The position numbers and the translations under genes were made by a program. A model generated the notes under the pieces. That model had not been told where the DNA came from, did no database searches, and saw only the letters and a list, made by a program, of their open reading frames with translations. DNA of 64,000 nucleotides from Hsuehochloa calcarea (taxonomy: Eukaryota; Streptophyta; Magnoliopsida; Poales; Poaceae), in contig CM070601.1 in the NCBI GenBank assembly GCA_036346395.1, positions 7,819,383 through 7,883,382 on the forward strand, written 5' to 3'. Positions 12,661 to 25,309 of the stretch are shown piece after piece (the stretch's first letter is position 1; each line of letters opens with the position of its first letter).

Positions 12661-14000
12661 TTGTTCTTGCTCTCAATTTTGTGATTTTATGCAACACGTA
12701 TGCATGCAACACATGCAGCACGTATGTGCATGCAACACCTTCATGCACTCCTTTATTTCTTTTCCACACATGCGTTGTCTTCTTTTGACATCCCCATCCT
12801 CCGGTACCTTCTGCTGGACATGTACTCCTAAACAATATATAATCTTCTTGGGTTCTAAAGTCTTCTCACACACAAATATGAGAACAATTAATATACTAGC
12901 ATTATGTAGTGACCAGTTCTCATGTAAATTAAAATTAAATTCAACAAGGAGTGAGTTCACCTGTTGATCAATCTTTTTAGCTCGTGCTCGTGTATCGGTC
13001 CAATCTCTAAGTGCTTGTTTGGATAAATGGGTATTAGGCACCATCCTTCGGATATACAAGCCCTAAAGGGGAATACTTATCACCTTACATTTTAATAATT
13101 TTGAACTCCTCCTGCTTTAAATTTTGAACCTAAACTCCTTATCTCTACACTCTATATTAAGTACTGAGCTTGCCTTCCCTAGCTCAATGCATCGTCGCAT
13201 CGACCAACCAGGAACCCTATGCCTAAGAGGAGGAACACATGTAGCTATAGAGCCTCTCAAAAAAAAAAAGTAGCTATAGAGTACTTAGTCATAAATGTAG
13301 CTATAGAGTACTTAGTCATATCTAGCATGGTCAACTACATCCATCAAGCAGGAAAATCCAAATCAGTGCCAGAATTCATTGGACTCCACTTGTAGTTTAC
13401 TAACACATTCAGCCATAAGACTCCACTTGTAGTTTACTGGCACATCCAACCATGAGCGCATGAAACAATCGTAAAAAAATATATAAACACGATGATACAT
13501 ACAGCAGTAAAATTGCTATCATAATTACTTTCAACCTCGTCATAGCGCACACTGGACTCGTGACGTCACACATGAGAGATCATGGGTTAGTTGTAAGAGT
13601 GGCTCGGTGGGGTGGATTGGGCTAAGTGTAGAATAACTAATTTTATACTCAGGTGTGGCCAAAAAGGTCAGAATTAGAAATAAAGTTGGCGGAAGTTAAT
13701 AATAAAAATGAATTAAAAATGGATTAATGAATAAAAAAGTTAGCTGTGGAGAGCCCGCGAATCAGATGTACTCAAGGGACATAAAACAAAACGGGAAAAA
13801 GGAAAAGAAAAACTTGGGGGAAGAATCTGGGCTGCAGAATAGCCCAAGCTGGGCCCAAATTCGGCCTGTGGCCTTCACCGTTGCAGTGTGGGCTTCATGC
13901 CTTCATGGCGGTGTGTTTCCGTTCAATCGTTCACCCTCTGCCCAGAGCCTCGCGCGGACGCGTGCGTCGGCTCGAACACTTGCACGGTTGGCGACTATTT
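12661..14000. other. Unassigned; upstream flank of SMC3
   Basis: No gene is recognised. Local repeats are present: ATGCAACAC/CATGCA words at 12690-12745, a GTAGCTATAGAGTACTTAGTCATA unit repeated at about 13266-13320, and a GACTCCACTTGTAGTTTACT unit repeated at about 13382-13440. From about 13870 GC content rises toward the SMC3 leader, so the SMC3 promoter presumably lies around 13600-13950. No clear TATA box was picked out. Confidence 0.45.
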
Positions 14001-14494
14001 TCGGCCCTCACCCCCATTCCCCTCGCGCCACGCTCGCTCTGTTCAAGTGTTATTCGCTTCGCTCGTTGTCCAATTCCCGCCCAATTCTCCCCATTTCCGG
14101 AACTTCTTTCGAGGTAATTTTTCCTAGCTGGTGGGATTTCGTCTGGGATTTGGGGCTGTGGTGTAATCTCGAGATTCTAGGGTTTCTTCCCCTACCCGTG
14201 CCGTGCGCGTCTGAGATTTTGAGCTAGGGTTTTTGGTTTGGTTCGCTCGGCGATTCTGTGCGTACGGGTTACTTAGGGTTTCCAACTATACCTATTTTTT
14301 TATGCGGTGCGGTGCTCTTAGATCGACAGCTGGAGGGAGGAGGAGTGGTAGTTGGTGTCAATTCCCCTGCGTATGTATACGCATATTTGCCATCTTCCAC
14401 AGAGTTTTAGTTCCTCTCGATTCTCAATTCGTGACTGATCTGCCCTCTTTTTTTGCAGGATTTGATGGCGGCTTGATCTCTTCCTGTCTCAACA
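14001..14494 (+). promoter_or_regulatory. SMC3 5' leader with a leader intron
   Basis: Upstream of the SMC3 ATG, a donor (TTCGAG|GTAATTT, GT at 14114) pairs with a pyrimidine-rich acceptor (TTTTTTTGCAG, exon resuming at 14459). This gives a leader intron of about 345 bp. Leader introns are common in plant housekeeping genes and often raise expression. The transcription start is not determined. The assignment rests on splice consensus only. Confidence 0.4.
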
Positions 14495-16843
14495 ATGTAC
14501 ATAAAGAAGGTAAATTGTGGGGACTACCTTAGGAATAAGTTAATGCTGATTTTGATCATATATGTGGTTCCTGTCGACCAATTAGCTGCTGTCTATGCAG
14601 GTCGTAATCGAAGGGTTTAAGAGCTACAGGGAGGAGATTTCAACAGACCCTTTCAGCCCCAAAGTTAACGTAGTTGGTAATCTCTTCCTCCCCTTGTAAC
14701 TAACATGACTATAGGGAACTTAGGTTCATGTGGCTCGCTTGCCAACTGGCTAACTTAAGGTGCTGTCAGCTTGTTTCGCAGCTACATTCAAGATTCAAGT
14801 CACTGTTTTCCTGCTAATCTGAATTTTTGCTTTGTTTCTCTAAATTTGCATGACCTTTGCATACTTGTCCAATGGTCTAAATCAATGAAATGTGGACTTG
14901 TGATGAATTTATGGTTAAATCCTCCTACTCTTTTGCGCATTCATTATTGGCTTGCATGATAGTGATAACATATTGGTTGAGTATCGAATTTACTAGTTTA
15001 CTATAGGAATCTAGGTAGAGTTTAAGTGCATAGTTTTGTGCTCTTTATGAACTAACATTGATTTACCTGTTCATCACAGTTGGTGCAAATGGATCTGGCA
15101 AATCAAACTTCTTCCATGGTAATATTTTTAAAATATGTGTTGCTGCTAGTGCTAGGTTATTATTCTTTCTTTTCCTTATACGGGACTTTTCCCCCTAACT
15201 TTGCCATCCTAAATGCTCCAGTTATACGGTTTGTCCTGAGTGACATGTTTCAGAACCTGCGCAGTGAAGATAGGGGTGCTCTTCTCCATGTATGCCTCCT
15301 CTTTCTTTGAGTGATCTAGTCCTAGAAGTTGAAATAGGTTATTGGTGTTTGATACCGATAACCATTGGCAGGAAGGTGCTGGACATTCAGTTGTATCGGC
15401 TTTTGTCGAGATAGTGTTTGATAATTCAGACAACCGTATTCCAGTAAGTCCTCTAATTTATTGAACTTTAGTTTATTTAATTAAATTTATCCAGTTCAGT
15501 CTCAAGCTGCATATTTTAATGACAAAGGTATCAACACTGATATCTTCCATACGAGTGCATGCATATAGTTATCAGGTCTGCATAAGTTGCTATATAAGTG
15601 ATCATGCAAGGTAGTCAACATTCTGGTACTAATTATTTATTAGCATATCTCAACGACAGCGCTGTGGTAGACTGGTAGGTGTTCCCCCCTGCTTAACAAT
15701 GTATGACATATTTCTTGTGTTCCTGATTGTGAGTGGAGAAAAAACTACTTTTCTGCAGGTTGATAAAGAAGAGGTACGCTTGCGCAGGGTGGTTGCTTCA
15801 AAGAAGGATGAATACTACTTGGATGGGAAGCACGTCATGTATATTGTCTTATGCCCTCAACAGGCCCAACAGTGTTATATCCTGTCACTTGCTCAGACCC
15901 ACTTTTTATTGCTATTATGTTCAGTAAAACTGAAGTCATGAATCTGCTGGAGAGTGCTGGTTTCTCTCGCTCTAATCCATACTACGTTGTCCAGCAGGGA
16001 AAGGTAACAATTATTCACCTGATTGTTCCCTTGATCTGCTCAGATAGAATGCTAACAAATTTGTCGTGTGTAGATTGCATCGCTTACCCTAATGAAAGAT
16101 TCTGAACGACTGGATCTTCTCAAAAGATTGGTGGTACACGTGTTTACGAAGATAGACGGCGCGAGAGCTTGAAAATAATGCAAGAAACAGGTAAGTTTAA
16201 ATCTCCACAATTTTTTTAAATTTTAAGTGACCTGTTGGGACATTCATTCATATGGTTTATTAACAGCCAACAGAAGGAAGCAGATTGATCAAGTTGTCCG
16301 CTACTTGGAGGATAGACTGAGAGAGCTTGATGAAGAGAAAGAAGAACTGAAGAAGTACCAGCAGCTGGACAAACAAAGAAGATCACTTGAGTATACTATA
16401 TTGGACCATGAACTAAATGATGCTAGGAATGAATTGGCTTCGGTAAGATTCTACCATTTTTGTTATGTATGTATACTTTTTTGTTTTTTGTTTTACATCA
16501 TGCAAGTTGGATAGTCTAACTAAAAAAATGAATGAAGGCCTTGGGAGTTGGGACTGAGTTTGACAAACAAACCATTAACATTTCCTACCCAGGCTGATTG
16601 TCTGACTATCTTTTGGGCGGTCTTCCATCCTTATGGAAGAACCTTTTGATTTTTGGTGCTCCCTGAACAGTGTAGAAATTATATTAAGATATGGAAGCGT
16701 TTCAATGCTCTTCCAAGAAAAAAAGAAAGGAAGAAAAACACATATTTATGGCCTGATCTGCAACCACCCACTACACCACTAACCATACTGATCTGTGCAA
16801 CATAGTTTTCGGGAGAGCATAGAGGCAGCACTTTGAAAATATT

Positions 16844-19800
16844 TGTTTGATTATTATGTTGGTGAAAGCCACTGTGATAGGTTCATTTTTCATCTTCACA
16901 GTGAAAGCCTCTTTGGTTTTATTGATTGCTTTTATAATCACAAGAAGCCTACAATTTATTATTTCATACTTATGTTTAATGTCAGTCAGGTGGTCCTTGT
17001 TATTGGATTTCCTGTGAATTGATGCGAATTAGTTTTCCTCTACCTTCCCTGTATACTGGAGTAATTAAGTAATACCATCTGTATGTGTTGCTATTATAAT
17101 CCAACAGAATGTCCTTTTCATCTCATTGGCTAGGTCATACCGTGGAGCTATTCAATTGTCTAAAAAAATCTTTGCATTGTTATGTTCAGACAAATCATTA
17201 TTGATGAATGCTATTCACTTTCCATCGCTACTGTTATTCGTATTTCTTCAGTAGCATGTGCATATGCATATAATATGCTTCACCATACGTTCTTGCCTAT
17301 TCACTACTTTTTAATTTAGTTCTAAACATTCTCGTTGTCTGACATAATTTGTGCCGGCCATGTCTCTATTATTATATCACCTTGCGCAACAACTCCATGG
17401 AGTTCCAGCTACTGTGCAAGGCATTATCACTAAAAAGAGATGTTTCTAGATCAAACCTACTGATATCATTGTTCCTGCTCTAATATATAATGCTTATTCT
17501 ACTCTGTTCATTTGATTTCCCTCTTGTTGTTAGATGGATGATAACCGAAGAAAAATTTCTGAAAGAATGTCCCATGCGGACAATGAAGTGGTAGATCTAC
17601 GTGAGAAGATCAAGAGTTTCGACAAAGAAATAAAAGTTTCAACTAAAGGGATAAATGATACCAAGGCTCAAAAGGAAGGTGTAGAGAAAAAGCGTACTGA
17701 AGCACTGAAGGTAGTTGCTCAGATAGAACTTGATTTGAGGGATATAAAAGACAGAATTTTGAGTGAAAAACGAGCAAAGGTATGCCATGTTTGAGATCTC
17801 TCGTGAATTTGAGTTAATTTTGTTTTGTTGCTGTGCTTAGAAGAATCTATTGTTAGGATGAAGCTGTGAGGGATTTACAAAGCGTGAGGATGGAGAGTGA
17901 AAAGTCAAAGTCTGAATTGGCCGAAATTAGTAAGGTGCATCAAGCCAAATTAAAGGAAGAGGAGGAGATATCAAAAAGGTAAAACATATTTATGCATAAT
18001 TTCATTATGTCTTGATGAATATTCCTTTTGACACTTCCATTTTGTGAGGCTAGCATAATGGACCGTGAGAAGCGGCTAAGTATATTGTACCAAAAGCAGG
18101 GGAGGGCAACCCAATTTGCAAACAAAGCTGCCAGAGATAAGTGGCTTCAGAAGGACATTGATGATCTTGAGCGTGTACTTTTATCAAATAGAAAGCAGGT
18201 AATAAACCAACGACCAGTTTGATTCTTTCAGGACCTTTGTTTTCATGTACTACTCTATTTTACTCTGGTTTGCTTCTACATGCTCTAAACCCTACATTTT
18301 AGTATGCATTAATTTGATACATTCAGGGCGTTAGTCTGTATCTCAGCTCAATGTGACAAGTCAAGATATGTTTTTTTCACCCTTTCATTGTTTGGTGGAT
18401 GTACGGATGATCTGTCTGTAACATTCTTGCAACTATGCCAGGAAGGTTTACTTCAAGAAGAAATTCAGAACCGGTTCGTGTTGGTCGAAAACATATGAGC
18501 AAAGGCCCCCTGTTGTTAAATAAGCAGAACTACAATACTCACTTCATTGTGATTTTCAGTGATTGTTTTTACTTTTTACCTTTTCTGGTGGTTTTGAGTT
18601 CGTGGATAACACTGAATTTGCATTGACAGTTGTATGTACGATTTGTGCAATCAATTGGCAGGCATGATGATGCTATCTTAGATCTTTAAATGTTATGCAT
18701 TTTGAACAATTAAATATTCAATATTGACAGAATTGCATATATAAGCCCTGGTTGGAATAATTAAATATTGACAAAGTAGCATTAGTATAACCCTCAGTTA
18801 GAATAATTAAACATGGGGGGGGGGGATTGCATCATGAAATACTTCTGAAAAAAACATAGATCTAATGACTCTGCTTTAGCTGTTAATTTTGGTATGGAGG
18901 ATATAAATGACCCTTAAGCCTTCAACCATGAGGTAACTTGGACAAGAGTACAAGACCCTCCCGATCTTTTTGGGGATTACAATCATTAATGCAAATATAT
19001 CATTAGAAGTCTAGAACTAGTATGAACCATAGTTGATTGGGTATGTTGTACCGTAGTAGAAGTGGCACTGTTCATGGATGCAGTACAACTACAGTGCCTT
19101 GACGCCCCTTGGTCCACAACAAGAGCCTTGTCTCATTTCCATCCTTTATGCCTGACTGGCAGCAGTTAGTTTGTCACAGAGAAATACTGTAAGCATTTAC
19201 AGAGCACACTTTCTAAATTAAGATGAGAGGATTCTAATCTATATTGAGAGTATACGAGTGAAAAAACAGTTCCAGAGGAACAGATGCATGATGTATCATT
19301 CATTTGTGCACGCAGTTATATAAACAAAGACCACAACACTAGTACACAGCAAAAAATACAGATAAGATCCAACAAAAATCAGGAAAGCAACACACAATTT
19401 CAAACAAATAAAGCTAACCCGAAGTAGTGCATAGTTTACACTTTATTCCCTGCAAGGCTGCAACTCTAGCATAGACCCTCCCTGTAACATCCCAAATTTC
19501 GCTTTCTCTAAAATTTAATTTCAAATTAATTATTTAAAATTATCTGGAATTTATTTGGATCTTATTTTTATTTCATGTGTGTTTCTGGAAGAAAGTTTCA
19601 AATTTCAAAACTCCTTGTCCAATCAAAATTCCGAAAATTCAAATTCAAATCTCCAGAAAAATATTCGTTCTAATCTCTTGGCCCAATCTATTTATTCATT
19701 TATTTAGCTCTTCTTTATTTTTCTAAAAAAAATAAAAATAAAAATAAAAATCCCATTTCCCGTCGAGTCACCCATCCGGGAATTGCTCCCGAGATGTGCT

Positions 19801-22149
19801 CGCTTAACTCCCCAACCAGCCGACTGCTGCTAGCCGACCGTTTGGATCCTGAAATTACTGAACTAAAGGAGAAGTTTCTCTTGTGTAAAAATAGTCGGAT
19901 TGAGGTTGTTGAAGCAAATTTAGTAACCATGTTTGTGGTTCCCATAGATGCCTTTATCAGCTCTAAAGCGGTTACAAACTATTATGTAGATTGAAACAAG
20001 AAAGGAAGAGTTGGAGACCAATCTATCAACTAATCTTATGAGCCGCCAGAAAGAGCTGGAAGCAATAATTTCATCTGCAGATTCTAAAACCTTGCCTCTG
20101 GAAGTTGAATCAAAAGAGCAAGAATTGAAAAGTTCTAAGAGGAGTCTCGATGAGTTGACCGCAATGTTTAAGGGTAGATTCACTGCTTGATTTCTCTTTT
20201 CCTTTTGTGTTATGCTGAACGCTTCTTAAGCCTTATATTTTTAACTCAAACGATCCTTTGGACAGCTAATGTCGATGCTATTAATAACTTTACAAGAAAG
20301 ATGGAGGAACTGAAAAGACAAAGGGATGATTGGAAGGTAACTTATATTATAGCTATGGGCTTTTTTGTCTGAACTCACTGTTGTTGTTGACTTGCTATGT
20401 AACAACATATCTTTAAATGCAGACTCTTGAAGCTAATTTGGAGCAGACTGTGCAAGATGGGGCCAAGGACTTGGAACAGTTGATGAACAGCAGGAGCATG
20501 CATCTAGCTAAGCAAGAGGAGTCTATGAAGAAGATTCGGGACTTGGGCTCATTGCCTGCTGATGCATTTGAAATGTAATGCATTTCCACGCCTGTTTCCT
20601 TTGGTGTCTCTACATAGTTGACTATCTCAATGAATGTAAACCATGTTCTGTTTGCATTTTCCTTAAGCTGCCAAACTGCCTGAATGAGTCAGAATGCATA
20701 GTTTCTGTTTAGGGCTTTTCAGCAGATAAATATTACGGTTCTGTAATGCTGCGTTACCTTATTTTGTCTGGCCAATATTGTAGGTACAAGAGAAAAAACA
20801 AGAAACAGCTGCAGAAAATGCTTTATGACTGCAATGAGCAGTTGAAGCAATTTAGTCATGTCAACAAAAAGGCTCTTGACCAGTATGTGAACTTCACAGA
20901 ACAACGCAAACAACTGCAGAGAAGACGGGCTGAACTTGATGCTGGCGATGAAGTACGTTTTTCCATCGCTACAGTTGTTTCTGTTTCCCTTCTGAGTATC
21001 CTATGCTTAGAATCTCATAAAATCTACTGGTCAATATTGCAGAAAATTAGAGAACTCATATCAGTTTTAGACCAAAGGAAGGATGAATCAATTGAGCGCA
21101 CATTTAAAGGAGTTGCAAGGCACTTCCGCGAAGTGTTCTCTGAACTAGTGCAAGGCGGTCATGGATACTTGGTTATGATGAAGAAAAAGGTTTCTTTTCC
21201 TTGTTTTACCTACCGACATTGCTTATATGTCATGCACTTTTAGCCCAGTTATCCAGTGTGTACACTTGGTTGTGGTGAATTCAAGTTTTGCCTATCACCT
21301 GTATGCCAATTAAATTTGTTATGTTTTGTTTTATCTCTGGGTTCTTGAATGCAAAAACAATCACATGCTAAGTTCGGTTTCCAAATCAAGCTGACACATT
21401 TTATAAGTTCGAATTTTGATCTTATGGTCTTTGCCTGGAGTTCCCTGAAAATTTTCTCTGCACGTGTGCTGCCTTAAAGGTGAGTTCTCTTCTTACTTTA
21501 TGTTTCCCTTTCTGGTAGGATGGTAATGCAGGTGATGATGATAATGATGAGGACGGGTCTCATGAACCAGATCCTGAAGGGAGAATGGAGAAGTACATTG
21601 GTGTGAAAGTCAAGGCATGTCTTGTTTTCAGAGGCTTTTTATGTATTCCCGCATATATACTATTGTTATCCCTTTTAGCAATACATCCTAAAAATCAAGA
21701 TGATGTTTTTTTAAAAATACTGTTCCAAAGTTGTTATGCTCTTCCCGGATTAATGTTGTGACGATATTCTGTATAAGCTTTCCTGAAACTTCTAAAGGAG
21801 TACTCATGTTTCAGGTTTCCTTTACTGGCAAAGGAGAAACTCAGAATTGTCTGGGGGGCAGAAGACAGTGGTGGCATTAACACTGATTTTTGCTATCCAA
21901 CGATGTGATCCAGCTCCATTCTATCTGTTTGATGAGATTGATGCTGCTCTGGATCCGCAGTACCGAACAGCTGTTGGGAGTATCCTTTCTATTTCTTCTC
22001 CCGAGTGTTTATCCTCACCATAAAAGAATCTTGTTGTGTTTGTTATCGTCTCCATGATATTTCTGTGATATGACTCGTGTTCTAGTGTCTAGCTATATGC
22101 ATGCTCAATGCCTCTATTGTGTTCATTTTAGCGAAAGCACATTGAAAAT
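16844..22149 (+). repeat. Tandem duplication unit, copy 1 (SMC3 exon 10 to penultimate exon)
   Basis: From TTGTTTGATTATTATGTTGG at about 16844 to ACATTGAAAAT at about 22149, the sequence is almost identical to 23130-30473 once a 2.0-kb insertion in the second copy is ignored. Both breakpoints fall in introns. The two copies lie head to tail, separated by 980 bp that contain the final SMC3 exon and 3' flank of copy 1. Only scattered substitutions and small indels separate them, so the duplication is fairly recent. Confidence 0.9.
18474..19833 (+). other. Hinge gap: unrelated DNA where SMC3 middle exons should be
   Basis: No SMC3 coding sequence for the distal N-terminal coil, hinge or start of the return coil is visible here, although exons on both sides are clear. 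The segment holds AT-rich DNA, a run of about 10 G near 18816, and from about 19482 a piece starting TGTAACATCCCAAATTTCG, like the start of some grass LTRs. This suggests a deletion associated with a transposon. The same content recurs at 24759-28145, so the gap predates the tandem duplication. Confidence 0.7.
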
Positions 22150-22395
22150 AGTTGTTCCTGGAATGTTAGAATCTTACTCCTGCTTTCCTTAAGTTCTGTT
22201 CCAGATATGATCCGTCGTCTAGCAGACATGGCTGACACGCAATTTATAGCCACGACATTCCTACCGGAAATTGTAAAGGTTGCTGGCAAAATCTATGGCG
22301 TGACACACAGGAACAGGGTGAGCTACATCAATGTGGTATCGAAGGAGCAAGCTCTGGACTTCGTTGAGCATGACCAGACGCACAATGCCAGCTGA

Positions 22396-23129
22396 GGCTA
22401 AGACGCTTGTATTGATCGTGTCCTCCTCTTGACATTTAAGCTTAGCAACCTCATCTAGTTTTCATATTCCGTAACCTGGATATTCTATCCCACGGTTGAT
22501 TTAGTTCTGTACATATAGTTAGCTTTTGGATATGTAAATTTCAGTTGATGGGTAACTTGTTTTAGTACTATGTCTGGGTGACGCGTGTATTCGATGGGAG
22601 ATGCACATTTTCAGTATGTCTCTACTTGTTTAATCGTGCCTGTTTCAACGGCTTCCATGAATCTGAATTGATAGTCTTGTGTTCAACTGTGTACCGGACA
22701 ACAACTTGCCACTAGCCAGGTCGAAATCAGATCACAGTTCGCACATTTGCAGAAAATCCCAGTCTCTCCTGCAGGAAGCGGATTTCGCCGGGTGTGTTCG
22801 CAGATTTGAATGTGGCTGGTTTCCAGCCATTTTCCGCTTGGATTTTGAGCGTTATTCCTGTAGTTTTTATTTTGCCGGGCTTGTTTTCAAATTTGAAGAA
22901 AAAGGTTTCTTTCCTAAAATTCCAACTGTTTGGCATCAGTTTTGAATATTATTGTATAGTATTATACACTTCCTGATTAGTACTGCACACTGCTCAGCAA
23001 GGGATTTTTATTTTGCGGTCATAGACATCGATCCTGAGTTTTTTTTTTAAAAAATATTATTTATTTTTACCAGGGCGAACTTACTTTGGCGTGTTAGTGT
23101 TGGTATCTGTGATTCATCGGTCATTACGG
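22396..23129 (+). other. 3' flank of SMC3 copy 1 up to the duplication junction
   Basis: This follows the TGA at 22393-22395 and probably includes the 3' untranslated region. No second gene is visible. At 23130 the sequence jumps into the repeated SMC3 intron 9 sequence, marking the tandem junction. Confidence 0.55.
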
Positions 23130-25309
23130 TTGTTTGATTATTATGTTGGTGAAAGCCACTGTGATAGGTTCATTTTTCATCTTCACAGTGAAAGCCTCTT
23201 TGGTTTTATTGATTGCTTTTATAATCACAAGAAGCCTACAATTTATTATTTCTTACTTATGTTTAATGTCAGTCAGGTGGTCCTTGTTAGTGGATTTCCT
23301 GTGAATTGATGCGAATTAGTTTTCCTCTACCTTCCCATACTGGAGTAATTAAGTGATACCATCTGTATGTGTTGCTATTATAATCCAACAGAATGTCCTT
23401 TTCATCTCATTGGCTAGGTCATACTGTGGAGCTATTCAATTGTCTAAAAAAATCTTTGCATTGTTCTGTTCAGACAAATCATTATTGATGAATGCTATTC
23501 ACTTTCCATCGCTACTGTTATTCGTATTTCTTCAGTAGCATGTGCATATGCATATAATATGCTTCACCATACGTTCTTGCCTATTCACTACTTTTTAATT
23601 TAGTTCTAAACATTCTCGTTGTCTGACATAATTTGTGCCGGCCATGTCTCTATTATTATATCACCTTGCGCAACAACTCCATGGAGTTCCAGCTACTGTG
23701 CAAGGCATTATCACTAAAAAGAGATGTTTCTAGATCAAACCTACTGATATCATTGTTCCTGCTCTAATATATAATGCTTATTCTACTCTGTTCATTTGAT
23801 TTCCCTCTTGTTGTTAGATGGATGATAACCGAAGAAAAAATTCTGAAAGAATGTCCCATGCGGACAATGAAGTGGTAGATCTACGTGAGAAGATCAAGAG
23901 TTTCGACAAAGAAATAAAAGTTTCAACCAAAGGGATAAATGATACCAAGGCTCAAAAGGAAGGTGTAGAGAAAAAGCGTACTGAAGCACTGAAGGTAGTT
24001 GCTCAGATAGAACTTGATTTGAGGGATATAAAAGACAGAATTTTGAGTGAAAAACGAGCAAAGGTATGCCATGTTTGAGATCTCTCGTGAATTTGAGTTA
24101 ATTTTGTTTTGTTGCTGTGCTTAGAAGAATCTATTGTTAGGATGAAGCTGTGAGGGATTTACAAAGCGTGAGGATGGAGAGTGAAAAGTCAAAGTCTGAA
24201 TTGGCCGAAATTAGTAAGGTGCATCAAGCCAAATTAAAGGAAGAGGAGGAGATATCAAAAAGGTAAAACATATTTATGGATAATTTCATTATGTCTTGAT
24301 GAATATTCCTTTTGACACTTCCATTTTGTGAGGCTAGCATAATGGACAGTGAGAAGCGGCTAAGTATATTGTACCAAAAGCAGGGGAGGGCAACCCAATT
24401 TGCAAACAAAGCTGCCAGAGATAAGTGGCTTCAGAAGGAAATTGATGATCTTGAGCGCGTACTTTTATCAAATAGAAAGCAGGTAATAAACCAACGACCA
24501 GTTTGATTCTTTCAAGACCTTTGTTTTCATGTACTACTCTATTTTACTCTGGTTTGCTTCTACATGCTCTAAACCCTACATTTTAGTATGCATTAATTTG
24601 ATACATTCAGGGCGTTAGTCTGTATCTCAGCTCAATGTGACAAGTCAAGATATGTTTTTTTTCACCCTTTCATTGTTTGGTGGATGTACGGATGATCTGT
24701 CTGTAACATTCTTGCAACTATGCCAGGAAGGTTTACTTCAAGAAGAAATTCAGAACCGGTTCGTGTTGGTCGAAAACATATGAGCAAAGGCCCCCTGTTG
24801 TTAAATAAGCAGAACTACAATACTCACTTCATTGTGATTTTCAGTGATTGTTTTTACTTTTTACCTTTTCTGGTGGTTTTGAGTTCGTGGATAACACTGA
24901 ATTTGCATTGACAGTTGTATGTACGATTTGTGCAATCAATTGGCAGGCATGATGATGCTATCTTAGATCTTTAAATGTTATGCATTTTGAACAATTAAAT
25001 ATTCAATATTGACAGAATTGCATATATAAGCCCTGGTTGGAATAATTAAATATTGACAAAGTAGCATTAGTATAACCCTCAGTTAGAATAATTAAACATG
25101 GGGGGGGGGGATTGCATCATGAAATACTTCTGAAAAAAACATAGATCTAATGACTCCGCTTTAGCTGTTAATTTTGGTATGGAGGATATAAATGACCCTT
25201 AAGCCTTCAACCATGAGGTAACTTGGACAAGAGTACAAGACCCTCCCGATCTTTTTGGGGATTACAATCATTAATGCAAATATATCATTAGAAGTCTAGA
25301 ACTAGTATG

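Larger units (their letters stand above)
14495..22395 (+). pseudogene. SMC3: SMC3 cohesin subunit, first copy, defective
   Basis: SMC3 is the cohesin ATPase arm that pairs with SMC1 to hold sister chromatids together. Exons by eye: 14495-14509, 14601-14676, 15080-15118, 15222-15289, 15372-15443, 15759-15838, 15925-16003, 16074-16190, 16267-16442, 17534-17779, 17857-17978, 18054-18198, 18442-18473, then 19834-19904, 19990-20173, 20266-20336, 20423-20574, 20784-20952, 21043-21189, 21519-21614, 21815-21979 and 22205-22395 (TGA). Visible motifs are the start MYIKK, Walker A GANGSGKS, FVLSDMFQNLRSEDR, YYVVQQGK, coiled-coil blocks, FKGVARHFREVFSELVQGGHG and Walker B FDEIDAALD. Three defects make it non-coding as read: one base is missing at about 16124 in exon 8; about 360 codons including the hinge are absent between 18473 and 19834; and 10 bases are lost just before the LSGGQ signature at about 21849. 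Start and stop exons occur only in this copy. Confidence 0.9.

Noticed and set aside
13727..14227. A 166-codon frame upstream of SMC3
   Set aside because: It overlaps the SMC3 leader and leader intron. No homology is recognised and the GC-rich leader explains the open frame.
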